A stretch of 64,000 bases of DNA from Hofstenia miamia (Eukaryota; Xenacoelomorpha; Acoela): positions 255,044-319,043 of the forward strand of contig SCFE01000113.1 in assembly GCA_004352715.1 (NCBI GenBank), in the 5' to 3' direction. The notes below the pieces were generated by a model. The model was not told the origin of the DNA. It did no database searches and was given only the letters and a program-made list of their open reading frames with translations. Each line of letters opens with the position of its first letter. Within the stretch, counting starts at the first letter, position 1. The position numbers were made by a program, and so were the translations under genes. Shown here in pieces: positions 10,651 to 24,205 of the stretch.

Positions 10651-12139
10651 GATATACTAGTATCTAACTTTGTGATTGACTATCGACATTGAAATTGTTC
10701 CCACTTTATTATTAAGATATCGATTGCCTCTATCTTGCTGTTCAGGTTCATATCTTTATTTAGGAACATATTTATGAACCTCTACTTTTTATTCCCTTAA
10801 CTTATTAGCATTAAAATTTTTGACCTGTTGTTCGTCTTGATTGCTCTTTAATTTCCACGCCTGATATTTTGTGTGTTTGTACATATCTACGTTGATCCTT
10901 ACAAAAAGATTCAATTTGACAGGTCTATCTGTATTAATAAACTTAATTTTGCATATTGTTACTGTATTTAGATATCAGTTTAACTGCCTTAACTGAAACA
11001 CTAACATTTCACTTGAGTCTTTCAATATAGTCCCAGGCCACATTTCTCAGATGCAAAATCAAAGCTTTTTCATTGAAAATTAGCGAAGTTACGATAGATC
11101 GTTCTTTTTCATGTAATACCTGAAAGTGCAAAATTTCAGGATTAAACAAATAAGTGTTTTATTGAGCAAAATATCACTACTTTAACAAGAAACAATTTTG
11201 TATGTAGTTCTGAATTATGAAGCCATATAAACAAATTCTTTTTGTAAATTTTATAGAATAGAATTTCTATTAATGCCAGAAAGTTAAGGAAATTTATTAA
11301 ATATGATCAACGTAAGTTTAATCATGATAAGATTGATTTTAAACTCATTCCTCTTAAATCAAATTTTGTCAGGAAAATTACTACGAGAGTGAAGTTCTAT
11401 CTTATGGCAAATATTATCTTGTTAAGTTTTCATCTGCCATAAACTGGGTCCCTATTCATATTGAGCATCATTGAATTCTATTTCAAACATATCAAGATCA
11501 TCTTACTCCCAATGTATTATGCTGTCTGTTGATACCAATGAAAAATCTTGGATGATTGCTCAAAGAAACGTGCGGAAGAAAGGTTTGGATTTGTACACGT
11601 GACTTAACAAAGGTAATAATACAACATTTCCGAAACCAACGGTCGAAGAGGAGGACTTCAGAACCTTCACAAAGTCGAAGTCAAATGTTGAAGCAAAAAT
11701 ACAATTTGTTTTGCAACATAACATTGAGAACTACCTGTGGTATATTAATGCAATAACTTATATACATAATATCAAAATGTGTAAAACTGTTGAAAATATC
11801 AAATAAAGAAGTCTTTATAATTTTAAATATGAGAAATTTTATTCGTTGCTTTTTTTGTTATTAACTTTCAAAGTCGAAGGCGAAGTTTGAAGTTGTTAAA
11901 ATATTCGTCACGTGCCAAATTTATATCACAGATGTGCATACTGTTGACAAAATTTTTACATCAACAGCTGTGAAATATGTCATTTGTACTCTATTTGCTT
12001 ATATCAAATCTACAATTCCGAAGTTCAATTGATGTAAAATTGCAATACTTTAAAAGTAATGAATATGTCTTCAATTTTGACAATGTTAATGTTGAAATCT
12101 TCTTTGCCGAACCTGCTGTTAAAAAAAGTTATTGTGATG
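10651..12139. other. Intergenic, no gene seen
   Basis: AT-rich. The open frame 11556-11756 (plus, 66 residues, basic) has no recognisable family features. The stretch just left of 10900 may still belong to the LINE relic but is not readable as protein. Confidence 0.4.
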
Positions 12140-13060
12140 ATGTAGTAGGCTCGACTCGGTTCGGTTCGATTCGGCTTGTTCGACTCGCCAAATAAAACCT
12201 TTCAATGAGCCTCATTTTAGCTCGATAAATTCTATTTTTACATAGTTTTTCTTTCACTTAACCCTAAACAGTCCATTGTATCTATGGATACAATCGCTTT
12301 GGTTCACAAGGTTCTTCAAGCATGTAAATGAAATTTGGGAATCTGGGTTTTTTTGGGTAAGTATGTTTACCTGATATTGTGAGAATTTGTAATAGATTTT
12401 ATTTATGTGCTTGAACACATAAAAATATCAATTTTTTCGCTGTAATTAAAATTTTTTGCGAAAATGTTCAAATTCTTTTCATGCCTTGTGTTCAGATAAT
12501 AAAGCAGTCTAAAGCGCACAAAAGGAGCAACAAATAATCTCAACTATTATCTTTTCTATAAATAATCTGCCCAGGCGCGCCGCGTGCAAATTCAGTCGTA
12601 TTTGCAATTGCGCGAGAATTATGAATAAAAATATAAGGACACTTCTCTATCCAGTGGAGCTTTGGGATTTTAGATCTTGTTATTATTTATTGAGCTTTGA
12701 GCGCTTAAGTAATATTATAGGGACACCATCACACATTACCTGGTCTAAAGGATCAGATTACGGAGCCAAGATGCTCTAATTTTGCCAAATTTTTGCAAAG
12801 ATGCAGAACATAGCGGAATCGTTCAGAAAGACTATGTGGTGCATGCTATGTTATGAACATGAGATATCACTAAGTCTGTCTATGTAAAGCATTGTATAGA
12901 CCTAGGTTTCTTATCATATGATTTATAATCATTCCCTGAAAAAAGCAAAGCAGAAAATAAATTAGCTATGATTAAAAAAAGGCTCGTTTTGGGCTCGTTG
13001 TATATGTATATCAAATCTGGTGCTGAAACTCGGTTCAACTAGGCTTGTTGACAAATGTGT
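12140..13060 (-). mobile_element. Decayed element related to the hAT-type MITE at 50.8 kb
   Basis: Read on the minus strand it begins near 13050 with 'ATTTGTCAACAAGCCTAG', close to the start of the 50844-51158 element ('ACTTGTCAACAAGCCGAG'). It ends near 12215-12150 with 'GAGGCTCATTGAAAGGTTTT', close to the end part of that element ('GAGCCTCATTAAAAGATTTT'). It is therefore a longer member (about 0.9 kb) of the same family. The 12150-12195 part contains repeated TCGG words ('ggctcgactcggttcggttc'). The outermost terminal repeat on the left and the target duplication are not preserved. The middle has no coding potential. Confidence 0.55.
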
Positions 13061-13798
13061 GGTATATATGCCTACTGCAATGGTGTCGTTCCCTCTTCAA
13101 GTCTCCTTTTAAGTCAGGAGTATCATCTCCATCTAATTTTAGGTTTCAACATTTTTTGTTAGTCGAAATATTTCTTCAAGTTTTTAAATAAATTTAAATT
13201 CACGCTTTTAATAAACATAAGAGCTTTTTTATGAGCTTTGATGGACGTTAATTTACCATTTTTGATACTTAGTGTAATTGTTTTGACGTTGCTGTTAACA
13301 AGTAATATTACGAAAAATATGTTTTAAAAAATTCTAACTATTGTATTAAGTCATTAGATTAATGAAATAATGTCATTGACATTGTCATGAAATTTCACAA
13401 TTTGTTATCAATGAGAATTAGTAATTGAACGTATACATTTAATGCATTGAATCTCCAGTAAAGTGTTTTGACGTCTTTGTTAGCCTCCCACGATAAACCA
13501 TAAAATTGCTGGCATGCGTCAATTTCTTCAAATTTACGATGTTTTCTTTTGCCAAAGGCTGTCATCATGTGCTAATTGAATCAGTCATTTGTTCCAATTC
13601 AATTTATATGTAAATTGTAAGGACATATGTAGACATACATATATGTATGTTGATTCTGGAAATAGTTCAAAGATAACAAATATCTAGATTATAATACATT
13701 TATAACTACCCAAATTTATAAAAAATCTATTCTTTAAAAAAATCTAATGTAATGAGAAAAAAATTGAGGTTAAGAAAACTTTACAGAAGTGATCAGTT
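13061..13798. other. Intergenic, no gene seen
   Basis: AT-rich. A short palindromic 'acatacatatatgtatgt' lies near 13633. Nothing else recognised. Confidence 0.4.
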
Positions 13799-14561
13799 TT
13801 AATGCGCAAATTCAAAAACATTACATTTTAATAATTGTCTATAAGTAGGATTTTTTTGCGACTCAATAAGCTAATCAGCTATAGTTAAATTTTGATTAAA
13901 AAGATCAATATTGAACATCATGACATTTGTTTTAAGCAAAAATAATTAATATGGTATATGTGAATGAATAGTAAAGATACATTTATTGATTTTGCAAACC
14001 AAGAGAAAAATTCTGGAGTTTGTTTTAGAAGAACAGCATTTGTTGCTGAATGCAGTGCAAACTTATATCATAATAATAACAAAGCATATTACTTACATTG
14101 TCCACATAACATTGAATTTCTTAGTCAAAGGGATCAAAATTTATGAACGTGTTTATAATTGTGAAAACAGGAATAATTTNTTAATGCGCAAATTCAAAAA
14201 CATTACATTTTAACAATTGTCTATAAATAAGATTTTTTTGCGACTGAATAATCTAATCAGCTATAGTTAAATTTTGATTAAAAAGAACAATATTGAACAT
14301 CATGACATTTGTTTTAAGCAGAAATAATTAATATGGTATATGTGAATGAATAGTAAAGATAAAGTTATTGATTTTGTAAACCAAGAAAAAAATTCTGGAG
14401 TTCGTTTTAGAAGAACAGCATTTGTTGCTGAATGCAGTGCAAACTTATATCATAATAATAACAAAGCATATTACTTACATTGTCCACATAACATTGAATT
14501 TCTTAGTCAAAGGGATCAAAATTTATGAACGTGTTTATAATTGTGAAAACAGGAATAATTT
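13799..14561. repeat. 381-bp direct duplication around a single N (likely assembly artefact)
   Basis: 13799-14179 and 14181-14561 are the same 381-bp sequence with about 12 substitutions and no visible indel. They are separated by a single N at 14180. Both copies carry a 60-codon frame (13964-14146 and 14346-14528) that differs at residues 6, 7, 11 and 20, with the differences inside the frames mostly changing the amino acid, so there is no sign of coding constraint. The single-N junction suggests that two haplotype contigs were joined end to end rather than a real tandem duplication. Confidence 0.8.
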
Positions 14562-17500
14562 CAGATAATTTTAAAGGAATTCAAGGTGTAGGCAAAATAT
14601 GTAATTTGCTTTTTTTGAAAATATCTGTTCTGCTTAAAGAAGAAATTACTTAAAACAATCTTTCCATGTCTTCCTGTAAAATAATCACCAAATTATTTAG
14701 TTGTTTATTAAAATTGAGGAAACGCGTTTGAGTGTTAGGCATTCATCTAGATAAACTGCATTTTGTTGATAATTGTGGATTGTATAAGATGAATTCCCAA
14801 CTGTACAAATTTCAAAAGAAATTTCTTTGTAAATGAGTTTGTTGAGCCTTGCACTTTAATTTGAGAACAATGTCACGTGAAATGAATAGTCGTCTTGAAA
14901 TGTATCAACCAAAACAAAGGAAAATGCTGGAAAAAATAATAGAAAGCACAAATGAGTGATTTAAACTACACGTTTTAGGCGTGTTCAATTTTAAACAAAT
15001 ATTGTACGTTCTTAGTGAATGCTTAACATGAAAAATACGTCACTAATGATTCACCCAAATTATTATAGTAGTAAATGGAGCCCTTATTTTGTGCATTATT
15101 CTTTCCAGACAATATGTTATCATAATTGCATGATTAAATTGCAAAATGTAAGGGTAATTAAATAAGTAAATTAGATTTTAAAAATTTAAAGGACTGGATT
15201 AAATTTTTAATTAAAAAATTCCATTTATCACAGGTAGATGGAGTTAAAGCGCAATCAGATTAAATTGTGATCAAGAGGTAAGCAAACAAGAACATAATAA
15301 AAATACAGTTTCAACAATTTAGTATAATTCCAAAGGAAATATATTTATGTATTTAGTGCAATATTATTATTAACCTGAGTAAAATAATTTAATTTATTTG
15401 ATAAGTGTAATATGTAATTGTATCGATAGAAAATAGCAAGGTTTTGAAGCGAATATTCTGATGTCCCAAATTATCAAGGGTGGAGAGCAGACTTCGATTA
15501 TTTCAATGGCAAATGATGTAAATCAGACAGCGAGTCTTAACTGAATTATCCTTCATGTTGCTTAAATATCCGAAGCAAAAAAAAATATATAAATATATCA
15601 ACACCAAGAACATAGGCAAAATATACTGATGTGTGGAAGGCGGATAATCCCAGTTGAACAATACCATGGCGAACCACTCTAAAAAGATCAAAACATTATA
15701 TAAATGGTTCCTGCAAATGCACTTTATCATCATAGTTTTCAATTTTGCAAAACATTACATTTCTAACTTACAAAATCAATATTGGAAACCTGAAGGGAAA
15801 TATCGACCCCTGTTTTCCATTATTAGACTGCTGATTAGCACAAATTTTAAAAGTTAACTTGCATGTAATTTGCTACATGAAAATTATAAACTCCAAATAG
15901 ATTCCCCGACGAGCAAATTAATTCGATGAATTTTATTTAAGTTCAATGTTTAGAAAAAAATTTAGTTTTATTACACTTTGTAAATCTGTGTAATTAATTG
16001 AAGGTTATAGTTAAATATGAATCTTGAATTTATATTTCTGTAAATATTAAATATTTAAAATAAATTATTTGGACTAATGTTGAAATTATAGAGGTGCTTA
16101 GAAAATTTGTTCATATAGTATATTATTAATGTTTTGAAATCTAGATTATAGAAAACTTAAGTACAATCCAAATACAGCTGAACTAAATACTTGCTGCGAA
16201 TAGAAATAGATATACTGTTAACGTTTTGAAAATGTTTCGTTTTCTATTAAATTACAAAAATTTGGTATATAATGTATTAGTTACAATTACAAATCACATT
16301 AAAAATAATGCAAAGAGTTACAGGGGTTTTACCCAGAATTAATAACGAACGAATTGCTTAAGCAAATTCAAATGAAAATTTGGATGTTTTGCTATAATGA
16401 AATAATTTAATTAATAATTTTTGCACATTACTGAATAAAGTGTTTTAAATTATTATATAATAAACCGAAAGTTTTGATTGACATGTGTGGGCGGTTCTCC
16501 TATTTATTAATAGATTTAAAAGAGAAATGGTTTTGTTAATGATTGTTTCACAGTTTCAACCCATTTAACGCATTACAGAATCCACCATTAAAAACTTTAT
16601 TTTTTCTATTATTAATTAAGATTATAATAAACTGTGAATTTTCTCACGGTTTGCAGCTACTGACTTGTGACTGTCTCCAACGCCCATATAAATGTCAAAA
16701 GTAATATTTTCTTAATATGAAGGATGTTTATAATTAATGGGGCATATGATAAATAAATTTTATCAAAAAAATAGCGTTAAGCACTTGTTAGAAACAGATG
16801 CATATATATTTTTAGGTATCCAGAAATTCATTCCAATAAATTTTCTATTCAGAAGTGGATATGGGAAAAAAATTTAGGCCCGTATCTGGCCCTCGAAGCT
16901 TTGGACTAGCCCCACTAAAATTAAATCAAATTCAGCCAATTTGGTCTCAATCTACATGATCATTACGAAAAAAAGTTGTCTAAATTTACCAGACTAATGT
17001 TAGAAATTTTAAAGAAAAATCATAAACTAAAGGTGACAACAAAATTTTATTTTTTGAGTACGTTGTTTTTAGGTTCTGCGACATTTGCGTCTTTTTAATA
17101 ACAGTTTGGCATTTTATCTACACAAAAGTGGGTCAAGTTTAGCCCTGCTAGACTATCTCAAACATGAATGTACATTTGAAGTATAATAGAGCAAAAATTA
17201 AATAAATAACGAGTAATGTTTAATTGTGGGAAACTTCCCTCCTACGCGATAGATAACACATGAGGTCTGTCCCAAAAACTCAAACTTGTGCTAAAAGCTT
17301 CAAGGGAAGCGAGAATTTGGAATCTATTTAAGAGTGTACGAAAATACTGTATTCTACTAGCTAGGCAACATGTTGGAATCGGTCTTGGTCGACAGGTGTT
17401 GACCGGCTGATCACTGGTCAACGGTCACCATTACCGGTCAGCAGACTTGGACGCCGTTTGCACAAATCTTGTAACGGTTAGAAAGTTAGAACGTAGATGC

Positions 17501-18594
17501 ATCATAACAGCAGCTAGAAGCCTTCTATATGTTTTAAAAGAAATGCAAGCAAATAAACTTTTATAATAATGTTTAACTTTTTGTATTTTCATACAGTTGA
17601 GAATATAATCAATCAGTCACCGGTCTAACCAATGAACCAAATTATATTACTGCTTCCAGCTATGCTAGGTAGAAGAAGCATATAATGATAATACATTCTG
17701 TATACAGAATTGAGATTTAGTTAAAGATTTACGGGTGAAAAATCTCAGCGATGAAAATTTCCCTCAATAGATACTTATTGTTTGGACTTACCTGTTTCTA
17801 CAATAAAATTAATCTGCATAACGGCAGAACCAATTTTATAATCTTACAAAAATTTAGCATGAGATGTGCGATCATAGAACGCAGTAGGCTCATGAATTAA
17901 TTAAATCGAACTGTCAAAAAGACTAATTTAGCATTCGAACACAACTACATGTTAATGGATGAGGTAATTTAGTAGCATTAAACTTATTGAAGCGCTAATT
18001 AACTTCGCTAATTTGGAGAGAACATCAATTCAAATTTAAAGCTGACAATTTTAAACATGATTGCAATTAAATAATGAATGCAATTAAGTTTGTAAGAAAG
18101 TGCGTTCAGTGAATGATGGTGTAGCTAAGAACACAAATAAAAAGTAATAGAAATAATCATTCTACATTTCCATGTGCGTATGTAACATACATGTATAGAC
18201 GTCACTTACACCACTTATAAATGCAATATAGGAAATAAATTCTCTTAGATTTGCTTAATAATGTTTTTGGATTGGTAATTTCATAAAATTATCAACCACG
18301 TGAAATATCAATTTTCGCCAATTTTTAGTTTTTAGTAAAAAAGTATTTCAAATCAATCGTACAATTGTCAGAAAATAAAATAATGGATTTTTGATCTTGT
18401 ATGTTATTAAAATATTCTTAGAATTATTTTTTGGATAAAAAATTCATGCAATTCATCACCTTAGCACATGCGTTTTTTGGTAAGTAAGAAATATGATTCT
18501 CGCAATTCAAATAGTTTAGTGTAGGCAATACACTTGTAAAGAGATTACTACTGTGTGGAAATATTATTTTATGCATTTTAGACTTATTTCCTTC
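14562..18594. other. Intergenic, no gene seen
   Basis: AT-rich throughout. A cluster of GGTCA/ACCGGT words occurs at 17385-17450 ('ggtcaccattaccggtcagc') with another 'caccggtc' near 17618, probably a small repeat fragment. At 17262 'ggtctgtcccaaaaactcaa' resembles a mariner end but has no partner. No coding relic was found. Confidence 0.4.
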
Positions 18595-18621
18595 TATATA
18601 TATATATATATATATATATAT
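18595..18621. repeat. (TA)n microsatellite
   Basis: Uninterrupted TA dinucleotides. Confidence 0.95.
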
Positions 18622-20269
18622 GCATATACATTTTATTTACCTAATTTCATGAACACTCTAAAATATTAACTTTACCTCTACCACCAAATTCAAAATTAGA
18701 CGTTTCATGATGTCTTTAAGTGAAACATCAATTTTCACATTTCTGAAACCTTAAGGATTTCACAAAATTCAGGTCTGATTTGATTGGGTTCGTGTTCAAT
18801 TTTTGAAAACAAAGCGGGGTTAGTTCCGTTCGAAAAAAATGATTTTTTTATTAGGTTTAATGTGAATAATGGTATTGCTGGAATTTGTAGTGATAATTAT
18901 AATGTGTATCTTCTCAAGGATGTTTTAACTTGTGGTTAGATTGTTTACAGAACCATCTTTTATCAATTTATCATTTTATGATCTTAGAAATCATGATTGA
19001 AACAGATCAACTCGGAATGACCCTATTCGTGGGTTTGGTAAAAAAATTCGACAGGTCAAGTTGCGGGTCACTTATAATCATTAGGGTGGAGAAACACTAG
19101 AAGCTTTAAGTAAAAATCTAAAAAATCAAACATTTGAATCTTTGAAATTTTAATGATTTAGTTTAGATTTGTATTTTATATTGTGTCTTTATTGTTTCTA
19201 TTGATACTTTTTTGTTAAAACATTTTGTGCGTATTTTAATAGTAATCTTTCGTTGACTGGGTCGGGTTGCAGGTGAGTGTTAGATGGGTCTAGTCGGGTC
19301 GCGGGTCGGATGACCCGTTTCAACTTTGGTGGAAATCTGATTATAAAGAAAAATAGAATGACTAACTATATGTATTTGCAATTGTAACATATACCAAATA
19401 TGAACTAACTGCATATAATCTAAAAATAACAGAAAATTTATTTTTCCACTTGAGGAAACTAAAAAACTTTGAAGTTTAATTTTTTTGTAATGAAGACGAA
19501 AAGACAAGTGTAATTCATGTGTGTACCACAAAACATTTGAGAAGGAATTTTTTCAAAATTTGCCCGGTTTAAACCTATTCTAAAATTATAAGTCCACTTC
19601 CTAGAAATTTATGCAATCGTATTGTAACATCGATACTGGGATATTTGCAAATCATTGGCTCCATTCATAACTATTTTTTTCAATTTCTTGTGTATCACTT
19701 AATTGGTAAAAGCAATATAAAGCATTCAATGATAATCTGAAACGTGTTATTAAAAATGCACCAGAATTTATCTGTTGTAAATAAAATTCTTTCTAATCTT
19801 TTTTAATATATCTTTAATAAGCCATTTTTCGCCATCACTATATATGAAATTAAAAACTCATTTTTAACAATTTCCCTCCAATTTGCATATGTTTAGTGTT
19901 GACAGCTGGTTGGGTAATCAATTTTCGAGATAATATTAAAAAGTCAAACGAATGTCATTAAAGCGAACCTGTGTACATTTATTAATAAAAATCATGTCCT
20001 TCTATATAAAATTGAGATACATTTATGTGGAAAGCAAGTACCTCAATGTGTTTGAATTTTTTCATTATAAATAATACACTGAGAAAAAATTTTAATATCA
20101 TTTTCAACAAAAGTCTATTGATTCGAATTTCAAATAGCATCGTAAGTTTATTTTAAATAATCTATAAGCATAACATGTTAATTAACATCGAATCAATTTA
20201 TAAAATTCTATCAGACATACATTAATATAACAAATTCTAAATACCAAGTTATGTAAAAAAAATTCGAGA
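18622..20269. other. Intergenic; GGGTC-rich tract near 19255-19320
   Basis: A tract of GGGTCGGGT-like words ('gggtcgcgggtcggatgac') and a weaker one near 19030-19070 lie about 250 bp apart. They may be the two ends of a decayed element, but terminal repeats could not be aligned. No gene seen. Confidence 0.35.
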
Positions 20270-20277
20270 TATATATG

Positions 20278-20332
<55 letters not shown>

Positions 20333-21352
20333 NNNNNNNNNNNNNNNNNNNNNNNNNNNNNNNNNNNNNNNNNNNNNNNNNNNNNNNNNNNNNNNNNNNN
20401 NNNNNNNNNNNNNNNNNNNNNNNNNNNNNNNNNNNNNNNNNNNNNNNNNNNNNNNNNNNNNNNNNNNNNNNNNNNNNNNNNNNNNNNNNNNNNNNNNNNN
20501 NNNNNNNNNNNNNNNNNNNNNNNNNNNNNNNNNNNNNNNNNNNNNNNNNNNNNNNNNNNNNNNNNNNNNNNNNNNNNNNNNNNNNNNNNNNNNNNNNNNN
20601 NNNNNNNNNNNNNNNNNNNNNNNNNNNNNNNNNNNNNNNNNNNNNNNNNNNNNNNNNNNNNNNNNNNNNNNNNNNNNNNNNNNNNNNNNNNNNNNNNNNN
20701 NNNNNNNNNNNNNNNNNNNNNNNNNNNNNNNNNNNNNNNNNNNNNNNNNNNNNNNNNNNNNNNNNNNNNNNNNNNNNNNNNNNNNNNNNNNNNNNNNNNN
20801 NNNNNNNNNNNNNNNNNNNNNNNNNNNNNNNNNNNNNNNNNNNNNNNNNNNNNNNNNNNNNNNNNNNNNNNNNNNNNNNNNNNNNNNNNNNNNNNNNNNN
20901 NNNNNNNNNNNNNNNNNNNNNNNNNNNNNNNNNNNNNNNNNNNNNNNNNNNNNNNNNNNNNNNNNNNNNNNNNNNNNNNNNNNNNNNNNNNNNNNNNNNN
21001 NNNNNNNNNNNNNNNNNNNNNNNNNNNNNNNNNNNNNNNNNNNNNNNNNNNNNNNNNNNNNNNNNNNNNNNNNNNNNNNNNNNNNNNNNNNNNNNNNNNN
21101 NNNNNNNNNNNNNNNNNNNNNNNNNNNNNNNNNNNNNNNNNNNNNNNNNNNNNNNNNNNNNNNNNNNNNNNNNNNNNNNNNNNNNNNNNNNNNNNNNNNN
21201 NNNNNNNNNNNNNNNNNNNNNNNNNNNNNNNNNNNNNNNNNNNNNNNNNNNNNNNNNNNNNNNNNNNNNNNNNNNNNNNNNNNNNNNNNNNNNNNNNNNN
21301 NNNNNNNNNNNNNNNNNNNNNNNNNNNNNNNNATATATATATATATATATAT
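20270..21352. other. 1000-N assembly gap flanked by TA microsatellite
   Basis: N run 20333-21332 is exactly 1000 bases, hence a nominal or estimated gap size. TA repeats flank both sides (about 20270-20330 and 21333-21352). Long open frames across it are artefacts. Confidence 0.95.
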
Positions 21353-23433
21353 GCGGAAGATGAACATTATCGTCAAAATTCTTAGAATATATTTTGCAAA
21401 TATACTTTGCAAAAACTGTATACAAATGTTCATTCATGTTATTTTGAAGACAGTTTGGGTGTTTGTACGCTGTTCTTATTTAATTTGAAGCTTAATGATG
21501 TAAGTATGATGTATCAGGATGTTCATTTGATGTTTCATTTTGCCTTCAAAGCATACCATAGAGACATTTTATAACTGAAAAAGTAATATTCCTACAGCAA
21601 TTAATTTTAGAACTATTTGAATCCTGTATAGCATAGTGACTATTTTGCTGTTTTCTTTGCCAATTCTTTTTCCGGTTTCCATTTATAAGCATGTTTCAAA
21701 AATGGCTACGAAAGTCATCAACTTAAGTTTTCAAAAACAGTAATGTTCTAAGATTATATGACTATTGATTTTAGAATACTAGATTTAAATTTGCTTTCTT
21801 TGGGATCTCCTGCAATAATTTAATCAAAAATGATTCCAAACTGTTTAGTTAAAAGCTATATTGGTTTGGATAAAAATTCATGTAAATTTCATAATGCAAA
21901 TCTTTAAAATGTCTGATTTTGGTAATTGATTCTTATGTTGTATATTCGTATTTGTAGTAAGAAATTCGAAAATAGCAATAGATTGCCAAATATTGTTTTA
22001 GTAACAGCAGCATTTTATTTTTAAATTTATACATAGACTAACTTAGCAATTAAGATTCTCACATTTATGACATAAAAAGGAATTGCATTTGTTCAAAAAA
22101 CGTAAAATAGAATATAAAAATTGATATGTTCAAACTAGTTTTATTATATTATTCTATTGTTTATAAATTTCGAGCAGCACTATTCAGGAAACAGTATATC
22201 GTTAGGCCTGCAAAAATGCCGAATTGAAATTTATAAAACGAAACATTTACAACTTGAATGTTCTAAACTAAAACACGAAGTAAAATTATTGTTGGCAATT
22301 AAGTGTGAATGTATTACAGCTATCTCACAACAACTTGAGTAGCATGCACTTGTATTCGAACTTTTCTTCTCAACGGCAATTAATGAAGATGCACAGTAAT
22401 TAATAGTAGACTACTTAGTTTGAACTGCTTAATGGAGTTCCTAGCGCTATTTTGCCCCTTATTACACTAGATTTTGTTCATTCGATATTTCAATAATTGA
22501 TTGCATAGGATATATTCTAGAGATTAAAAAATTTCCACTTTGAGCATAATGCATTAATGCCCTAATTTTATTATATCAGAAATAAAGCATTCCATTGCAT
22601 TATTGTACTGAACTAGGGTTTTTCCAGTAGACAATTATCTAGAAAAATATGATACCTATTCTACTCTTTCTAATCATCTAAAATTTTGTAGTGGTACTAT
22701 CTTTGCAAGACATCAATTTCACGTAACCCTAGTCACTATTTTGCATGCAAATTGCATTTTGCAAGTCTTTAATATATTGGAATTGTTTTCTCATTCATTA
22801 AGTGGTTTTATGAAGAATGATATTTATTCAGATGTAGGTAAAATACTCCATATTTATTGATCCTAAACAATTTTCATAAATGCATACAGTAGATATAAAA
22901 TTATCTTAAATAATCTTTAACCATATTTAAATTTTTGTAAATTTTTCGTACTACAATGATCACCACGAAATTTCAGTTCCCTCTATTTGGATTGTGATAA
23001 ATCTAGGCGATGGATCTCTTATGGCATTCCTAATGTAAAAACGCCCCACTGACAATTAACACTAAACCTTCTATTTCTGGCTTGAATTCTACATCCTACT
23101 ACATTTCCTAGTTTTCAGCATGGTTTTCAATTAGATTAAGCTAATTTCTTTTAGTATTCATTTATTCTTTGTATGTGATCCATGAAAAACTTAATAATAA
23201 TGACATGTCAATGTGTAATAACCACTTATGAAAATAATTGATAATTTGTAGGTGAAAGCTAGTTTCTAAGCATGATTTTGCAATTAGTTCATATTAATCT
23301 TAATTGAATCCGTTGCAATTATATACATTATTTTAGTCTCTTAATGCTTTAATATACAACTCAAAACCCATTAATTTTTTACAAATTTAATACAAATTGA
23401 CGCAAAACCTGTCGGTTTGTTTCAACCATTATA
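21353..23433. other. Intergenic, no gene seen
   Basis: AT-rich. The 61-residue frame at 22157-22342 (plus) has no recognisable features. Confidence 0.4.
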
Positions 23434-24205
23434 TTGGGCTCGCCCAAAAAATCGCGATTTCACAAATTAATTAAAGTAGATCTGTTACGCTATAATTCAA
23501 AATCAAGTATTTGACATTACTAGCGCTGTTCTAATAAGATGGTTCTGTTTTTTGAATTTTAGCAATGAGAACTAATTTACCGGCTTAAATATTTAAATGT
23601 GCAACAAAATTTAATCAATATTCATTAGACTAAGGCATTCAATGGGATGTGTGACTCAAAGCCGACCCAAAATGAACTGTACTTTTTCATTGAAAATTTA
23701 TAAAGAAACGGATATTCTGCAGCATCAATTTATCAGCATCTTACAACGGCTCATGGTGAAGTTATCAGCCTCCGTCGTACACAAGAGGATTGTTAAGGAC
23801 CTTAAATATGACGTTCGACGAGATTATTTTAGAGTTCCAGGCAGTGGCCGTCCTGTATCGTCTTCGTCTGATAAAAACGTCAATTGTGTTAAAGAGCTCA
23901 TTGAAGAGGATTCGCACCTTCAACCTCATGGATCGATACGTCTTCAGAAACTTCGAGACTCATCGACAACGGAACGCCGTTTCAAACAGTGCTGGAGTTT
24001 CTGAAATGATCTCAAATTTTTTGGGCCATTTGTCTCCGCAACGAGTTACATACGTTTTGTGAACACTTGGAAGAAGTTTCCGAAAGTGATGGTAATTACT
24101 AATTACATATAAACACATTTCTTGATCTCTGTTTTATTTTATCTCATTTACCAAAACCAAGTTATACTTAGCTTCAAAATAACACGGTTTTTTGGATAAA
24201 CCCTA
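23434..24205 (+). mobile_element. Internally deleted mariner-family element
   Basis: Both ends carry a terminal inverted repeat of about 27 bp: left 'ttgggctcgcccaaaaaatc', right in reverse complement 'TAGGGTTTATCCAAAAAACC'. They are flanked by TA (23432-23433 and 24206-24207), the target site of Tc1/mariner elements. Inside, the plus strand from 23750 encodes a diverged mariner N-terminal region with the linker motif GSGRPVSSSSDKNVNCVKEL (usual SGRP-S-TTDENV--V-ELV). From about 24020 another frame gives EHLEEVSESDGNY, resembling the mariner C-terminus (usual W--C----GDYVEK). The catalytic DD34D core between them is missing. At 772 bp the element is shorter than a full mariner (about 1.3 kb). 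It cannot encode active transposase. Confidence 0.8.

Noticed and set aside
13964-14528. A duplicated 60-residue open frame suggesting a small gene pair
   Set aside because: The frames are copies from an assembly-type duplication and their differences change the amino acid, so no coding constraint is visible.
17262-17300. Mariner-like terminal repeat 'ggtctgtcccaaaaactc'
   Set aside because: No inverted partner and no transposase relic nearby.
20211-21437. Very long open frames across 20.2-21.4 kb, and similar frames at 1.5-1.9, 8.0-8.6, 55.6-55.9 and 62.8-63.1 kb
   Set aside because: They run through N gaps and TA, poly-C or poly-G tracts (Tyr-Ile, Pro or Gly repeats). They are artefacts.
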